NCBI RefSeq assembly: GCF_031877795.1
Contig: NC_133935.1
Coordinates: 87,488,748-87,552,747, forward strand
Origin: Strix aluco
Lineage: Eukaryota; Chordata; Aves; Strigiformes; Strigidae
DNA: 64,000 bases
Reading direction: 5' to 3'
Part shown: piece after piece, positions 41,101 through 64,000 of the stretch
How positions within the stretch are numbered: the first letter of the stretch is position 1
Layout of the letters: the number at the start of each line of letters is the position of its first letter
Program-made: the position numbers and the translations under genes
Notes under the pieces: generated by a model
Databases searched by the model: none
Told to the model about the DNA's origin: nothing
What the model saw: only the letters and a program-made list of their open reading frames with translations

Positions 41101-41350
41101 ACCCCCCCCACCCCCCCCCCCCCCGGTTTGTGCAGCGCCGAGCACCTCCTCAAAATGGGCGGGGGCGGGGTTGGGGGGGGGCGCACGCGTGTACACGTGC
41201 TGCGTGTGCAAAGGGCGCGTGGGGCGTGCAACGAGCACGCGTGAGTGTGCAACGGGTGCGTGCCTGCGCCCGGGTGAGGGGCACATACCTGTTCCGCACA
41301 ATGGGTACGTGGAGACACGGGTGCCCACACTCGCGCAACGGGCGTCTGCA
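41101..41350. repeat. C-run and CpG-rich alternating repeat upstream of GDI2
   Basis: A C run at 41102-41124 is followed at about 41185-41350 by degenerate units like gtgtgcaacgggtgcgt, with alternating purine-pyrimidine segments such as gcacgcgtgtacacgtgc. Unit boundaries are irregular. Confidence 0.55.
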
Positions 41351-42371
41351 AGGGGCGCGCAGGGGGTACCCACACGGCCATCACAGCCCAGCGGCCACAG
41401 GGCTTTGTTAATTATGGCAACAAACGACGCTAATTGCACTGTATTTCTACTTCCCAAACGCCCGTTTCGCTTCTCGCACACGGCACCTTTCCCACTTCCC
41501 CCTTTTCACCCCAAAATACGCAAAGAAGAGTTTTTGCTCTCATTCAGGATCATGCTCGGTGCGGCAAATCCCCCGTCCACAGCACAGCGCTGCCACAAAC
41601 AAGCGCCTTTTTGACAAGATTCGAGGGGTTTTTTTGCACTTTTTGCATTTAAGAGGGGCTGGGGTTTTTTTTAATCCTCACCACTACCCGCTCTCCACCG
41701 CCCACCCCTTCCTTGAAGCAAGGCAGGAATTTCCCGGCTGATTTTAATGCCCTGTGGATCAACGTCCCGACGAAGAGGAGTGAGGTGGGGAGGAAGCATG
41801 TATGCAGCGGCCACGGGAAAGCTGCTTACGCACCTGGGGGGCTGCCAGCGCGGATTAGACACCCGCGGGGCTTAAAGCATCTTAATTTGATCGCGCAGCC
41901 ACGTCCTCCGCGTCTACCAGGATGCGCAAGGCCAAGGGCAGAGGGCCGGGGCTGATGAAGAACGGGGCGAAGCTCCATCAATGCGAGCAAATGCTGCTGC
42001 GGTGGTTTGGAGGGGAAAAAAAAAAAAAAAGGTTTTCATATTTGGAGGAGCAAAAGCTGGAGGGGGAACACAGCTCTAGGGGGATGGGACCTGCCAGCCC
42101 TGAGCGAACGCTGCTCATCGATGGAGCGTATGTTCCCTGCTCCTCCATAGGGGCACGCCTGGGCCGGGTCTCGCGCCAAGCTCGTTCACACCCAAGTAAG
42201 AAAAAAAATTAAACTAAAATCTTCATTTACAGGGTGCTGGTGAAGGTTCGGCAGCGTGGAGCAGTCGGTAGGAGAGCACACAAGGAGTGAGCGATGCGGG
42301 CAGCGAGGTGGTGACATTATTTCTGCAGGAGCTGGGACAAATCTCCTTCGGTGCCAAGAGAGGCGCAGAAA
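41351..42371. other. Intergenic sequence between GDI2 and ANKRD16
   Basis: No gene, RNA gene or named repeat recognised, apart from a short A run near 42016. Confidence 0.5.
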
Positions 42372-42934
42372 CAGGGAAGGGATCTTACCCCTGAACTCAG
42401 CACTGGTGAGGCCACCCCTCGATGAGTGGGTTCAGTTTTGGGCCCCTCCCTCCAAAAAGGCCATTGAATGACTCCAGCGTGTCCAGAGAAGAGCAACGGA
42501 GCTGGTGCAGGGTCTGGAGCACAGGTGTGATGGGGAGCGGCTGAGGGAACTGGGGGGGTTTAGTGTGGAGAAGAGGAGGCTGAGGGGAGACCTCCTGGCC
42601 CTCTGCAACTCCCTGAAAGGAGGGTGCAGAGAGGGGGGATGAGTCTCCTGAGCCAAGGAACCAGCAACAGGCCAAGAGGGAATGGCCTCAAGCTGCGCCA
42701 GGGCAGGGTCAGACTGGCTCTTAGGAAGGATTTCTTTGCAGAAGGGGTTGTTGGGCGTTGGAATGGGCTGCCCAGGGCAGGGGGGGAGTCCCCATCCCTG
42801 GAGGGGTTGAAGAGTCGGGTTGACCCAGCGCTGAGGGATCTGGTGGAGTTGAGAACAGTCAGGGTGAGGTTAATGCTTGGACTGGAGGAGCTTCAAGGTC
42901 TTTGCCAACCCAGACGATTCTGGGATTCTGTGAA
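42372..42934 (+). mobile_element. CR1 retrotransposon, young subfamily copy 5
   Basis: A 5'-truncated copy starting near cagggaagggatcttacccc and ending gattctgggattctgtgaaa. It lies in the GDI2-ANKRD16 intergenic space. Confidence 0.9.
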
Positions 42935-45900
42935 ACAGCACATTGGACCCTTGAGGGATGGCAGTTCCTGGTGCCCAGGCACAAGGTTTTCTACCTCCTT
43001 CTCCAAAATCCACAAGCATCATCTGCACGAGCCACCACCACGAATCTCCGTCGGAGACATCAGCGATGCGCAAGCGGCTTGGGATGGAATAAACTGACTC
43101 ATCGGCAGTTATAGGTTGGCTTGGAGGACCGGAGCGACATCCACACGGGACGTACCCACAGTAGAAGTGTTGAGACTGGGCTGGACAGAGGTTGAGCGGG
43201 AAGGTCTGGCTGTGGGAGCAGCAGAAGGCAGGAAAAGAGGCAGCAAAACAGTCGGTGGTGACGCACCACGGGCAGCGGGTCCTCAAGCTCTTGGTTGACG
43301 TCTACCACCAGCTAGTTGGGACACCAGGGTTGAGAGACAACAGCCAGAGAGTGAATCCTCATAACTCCCAGAGAAGGGGAACAGGATGGAGTGAAAAATC
43401 ACCACCAGCTCCTAAGAGGTACAAAAAGGGCACGTCCAAAACCGATTCATGGGCTGTGATGAGGATGCTGCAGTCCCTCAGTGTCATCGCGAGGAAACCC
43501 AGCCAGACCACCCGGGCACACGTGTCTTGGTGCTTCTGAGTTTGGGGGGGTGTGATGGGGCGACCACCAGAGTAAAATCAATATTATTTAAAACCAAAAC
43601 ACTTTCGGGGAAGGTTTCTCAGCGACGCAATATTATTTCATACCTATCCATACGCTTCTACTCCCCCTGCCTGTATCTCAGCCACCTCCTACAAGACGAA
43701 GGCTCTAGGTCTTCTCCTCCGTGGTGGAACCAGAGCGTCTGCAGGGTGCCGAGGGTGGAAGAGGTGGCGTAACAGGAGAGCGCCGAAGCTGTGCGCCGGC
43801 TGCCGGGCTCCACTCCAAGCCGCCTTCAGCGCCGCGTGGCACAGAGCCCGGCTCCTGGGCTCCCTCCCCGGGGGACCAGGCGCCCCCATCGTCTCCCCAC
43901 GTTGAGACGTCTGCTGGGAACGGCGACGGGGGGTTCGCACACACGCAGTCTAGCGCTGCCGAGCTCTTGCCGGCATCTTGCAGCACGCTCTCGCCGACGC
44001 AAAGGGGTCCTGACTCCTTGCTCCTACCTTGCAGAGTAAGCAACAGCAAGAACAAGTTAAAAAGCAGCAAGGGCTCTTCTCCTGGCTAAAGCTGAATCCA
44101 CTTTCCTCTTTAACACCCTTTTGTCCCTGATCATCTGCGGTAACAACAGCCAGTTTGTTTCTGTGCATCTTTTTGTTGCCTGAGGGGCAGATTTAAAAGA
44201 AGGGTAAATAAGTGCTGGAGACGTGCCATTACGTCTCCCTCTGCTACTGTCCAGAAGCCTTTAAAAATCATAAAGCACCTTCAAAACAATGCAAATTCCC
44301 TTTTGGGTTTTCAAGGCATGTGTCATGGCCAGGAGAGCTACAGACAGATATTTGGAAACATTTTCACTTGCTTTCTCATAAAAGCTTAGACTCACAAGCA
44401 ATCTGAGCTCGTTAGCAGGGATATTCAGGGGAAACAGCTATTTCATGGTTTGCTAAAATCGTGAAAAGCTGGAATAAAGCAGCCCCTTGCATTTACCGGG
44501 TTGCAGTATTGCTGTTTGCTGTATTTAGGCCAGGGCCAGATTTATGGAAGGATTCAGGATCTTTAGAGGAATAAAACCACTTCCTCGCCTGCCCAGGGGC
44601 TGATACGGCTCCCACCACCCTGCACCGTTAGCAGCTTCCAGCATTAATTCATTTTTCCTCCCTCATGGAGAAGAATCTCCTTCACAGATGGAGAAACAAG
44701 ACAGGGTAAGACCGGCAAAAAGCAGGTCTTTGCAGGCATGTTTGGAAGAGTTTTAAGATGCTACTGAGTTCTGCTTCTCCCCATCTTGCCGGCTTACAGC
44801 CCCCTCTTGAACCCCCCCAAATTATTTTTGTAAGCGCGCTGCCTCTCCTCACGCAACGCGAGCTGGCAGAGGGGAGGAGGCCCTAACCCTGCTCTAAAGG
44901 CTGTTGAACTCGAGAGGAGCGTGGCACCGTCGGCGCTCTGGCTTAGGATCATCACGGCAAATTCTGCTCCAGGGACCACAGCGGGGGGAATTTCTCACTC
45001 AAACAGGAGCTCAGCATCGTCTTAAACCCACCCGGGAGCACATGGGTGGGTCGGGCACCAAACCACGCCGTGAGCACCACAGCTGGGGCTGAGCAAGACT
45101 TGTTTGCTTGCTCAGTTATAGACGTGTCTGATTTTTAGCATCTGCTATCGCCAGAGCCGCAGAATCCCGTTGTTTTTTACGTCTTGACATTACATATAGA
45201 GAGGGGAGTGCCGTGTTTCTATGCAAAACCATATTTCTAATTCCAGACACAGACAAATAAACCAAACAGCTACAGCAGCTCTTACCTTTATGTGTATTCT
45301 GGGCTGTTAGAGACTTACTGACTACATGAAATATTAAGCCATTTCCCTATACACTTCAAAAAGCAGATTTTTTTGTTTTATAAAGTTCATCAGTGGTGAG
45401 AAGTGCCAAGCAAGACTGTCTGGAATAACAAATACCTCTTTTTCAGTCTGATCCAAAGACCCATGATGCCATTGCAAGGTTGAGGTCTTACTATTGATTT
45501 CAGAGGGCTTTGGGATCAGGCCAGGGCCACAAAAAGGACGTAAGAGGTTGATGCAGCTTGAAGACTCCCTACACTTGTCCTCTGCAGCTGAAACCTGATG
45601 AAGGAAGAGTCACCAAGGGCTCACTCACACCGCACCGCACTCGGCTTCTCTCAGGGGCTACCCAAGGAGGTGGCCACTTAAAGCAACTTAAGAGATCTGT
45701 GGAGAGCAGGTCCATTAAGGGCTATAAAACTCAACGATCCAGGTGTATCTTCTCCTTGAGGATATCCACTGTATGGAAACATCCCAGCAAAGAGCTGGGC
45801 AGGCTCCAGCCAGTTCCAGCCACACAGTCACCAGAGGTCATCGAGCAGTGGCCCACGGGCACTTTCCTTGGATGGTTATGCTTCAGGGAGCCGTGGCCTC

Positions 45901-46225
45901 AGCTGTTTGGATGTGCTGGGTGCTGCAGAAGAAGAGATGAAGTTCAGCCCTGAAATTTGGAAGTGAAAGAAGAACAGCCATAAATTTACAACGATGGGGT
46001 CAGTACAGGAACGTGACAGCCCAGACCATTACATCCATTATCTTTTTGAGATAAACCTATTTAAAAACAAGTTTTCTCCCAAATGTACTTCCCAAGTGTC
46101 AAGCTTGGTTTCTCTGCTCAATCCTTGGGCAAAAATCCGATAGTTTTAAACAGGTGTTCACCTAAATCTGAATAGTTATTAAGCGATAACTAACGTACCA
46201 TGCTTCTCTTTTTTCCCAGTTGGTC
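42935..46225. other. Intergenic sequence and putative ANKRD16 3' UTR
   Basis: No supported gene. The ANKRD16 3' UTR must occupy the right part, but I found no canonical AATAAA on the minus strand in the first kilobase after the stop, so its end is unknown. A GC-rich patch at 43700-44070 has open frames but no convincing start. Confidence 0.45.
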
Positions 46226-63771
<17,546 letters not shown>

Positions 63772-63779
63772 CTGGGGAC

Positions 63780-64000
63780 CCGCCACATTTCCCCCCCCGC
63801 CCCCGCCTCAGCCCACGTCGTGGCGGGTCCCTGCACAAGACCCTCCCCGGCGGTTCAAACCCACCCGCGCTCTGCTGGGGCTGCGTGACGTCACGCGTGG
63901 CACTACGCGGCGGCGTGATGTCACCCCCAGGGGACAGGGAAGGTGACAGTAAACAAACTCCGGGAATGTTTCTCTCGGCCCTCATAGCGTCATTCCGCCC
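63780..64000. promoter_or_regulatory. GC-rich promoter, probably shared by ANKRD16 and FBH1
   Basis: CpG-rich end of the window. A full CRE palindrome TGACGTCA lies at 63886-63893 inside a 10-base palindrome, and a one-mismatch copy TGATGTCA at 63916-63923, with centres 30 bases apart. In human the ANKRD16 and FBH1 genes are head to head here; FBH1 itself is not visible. Confidence 0.65.

Noticed and set aside
43705-44070. Minus-strand open frame whose product starts like a signal peptide
   Set aside because: The hydrophobic start is at a TTG, with no ATG in a usable place, and the rest is low-complexity with no family features. The region is simply GC-rich.

Overview
This is vertebrate nuclear DNA, almost certainly from a bird. 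Three intron-containing genes lie in the order and orientation of human chromosome 10p15.1: TASOR2 (+), GDI2 (-), ANKRD16 (-). The dispersed repeats are avian CR1 non-LTR retrotransposons with the characteristic 3' end of short ATTCTRTGA-type repeats. One solo LTR in a TASOR2 intron resembles a family I recall as common in Neoaves, so a neoavian bird is more likely than a galliform. All splice junctions below were read by hand and the coding phases join without a break in each gene.

Layout. Positions 1-20760 hold the 3' part of TASOR2: eleven exons including one of 3.56 kb, about 2,244 residues plus stop. The 5' exons lie outside the window. From 20770 to 22490 is the gap between two convergent genes, with one CR1 copy. 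From 22495 to about 41000 is complete GDI2 on the minus strand (11 coding exons, 448 residues), with a CpG-rich promoter near 40780-41100 and a G-tract-rich first intron. From 41100 to 46225 is intergenic, with one CR1 copy and no gene I can support. From 46226 to 61992 is the complete coding region of ANKRD16 on the minus strand (7 coding exons, 370 residues). A splice acceptor lies 10 bases before its ATG, so its leader is probably spliced across an intron that contains a 1.7 kb minisatellite of 28-base units. The right end (63780-64000) is GC-rich with two CRE-like sites and is probably the promoter shared with FBH1, which neighbours ANKRD16 in human but is not visible here.

Roles. TASOR2 is a paralogue of the HUSH subunit TASOR and acts in chromatin silencing. 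GDI2 extracts and recycles prenylated Rab GTPases. ANKRD16 is an ankyrin-repeat cofactor of alanyl-tRNA synthetase that prevents serine mistranslation. They share synteny, not a pathway.

I see no wholly new system. The most useful observations are a TASOR2 C-terminus that is the same whether or not the last intron is removed, a TASOR2 splice acceptor that appears to be built on the 3' end of an old CR1, the minisatellite with its two alternating unit types, the loss of one of three serine-accepting lysines in ANKRD16, and a group of seven very similar CR1 copies.
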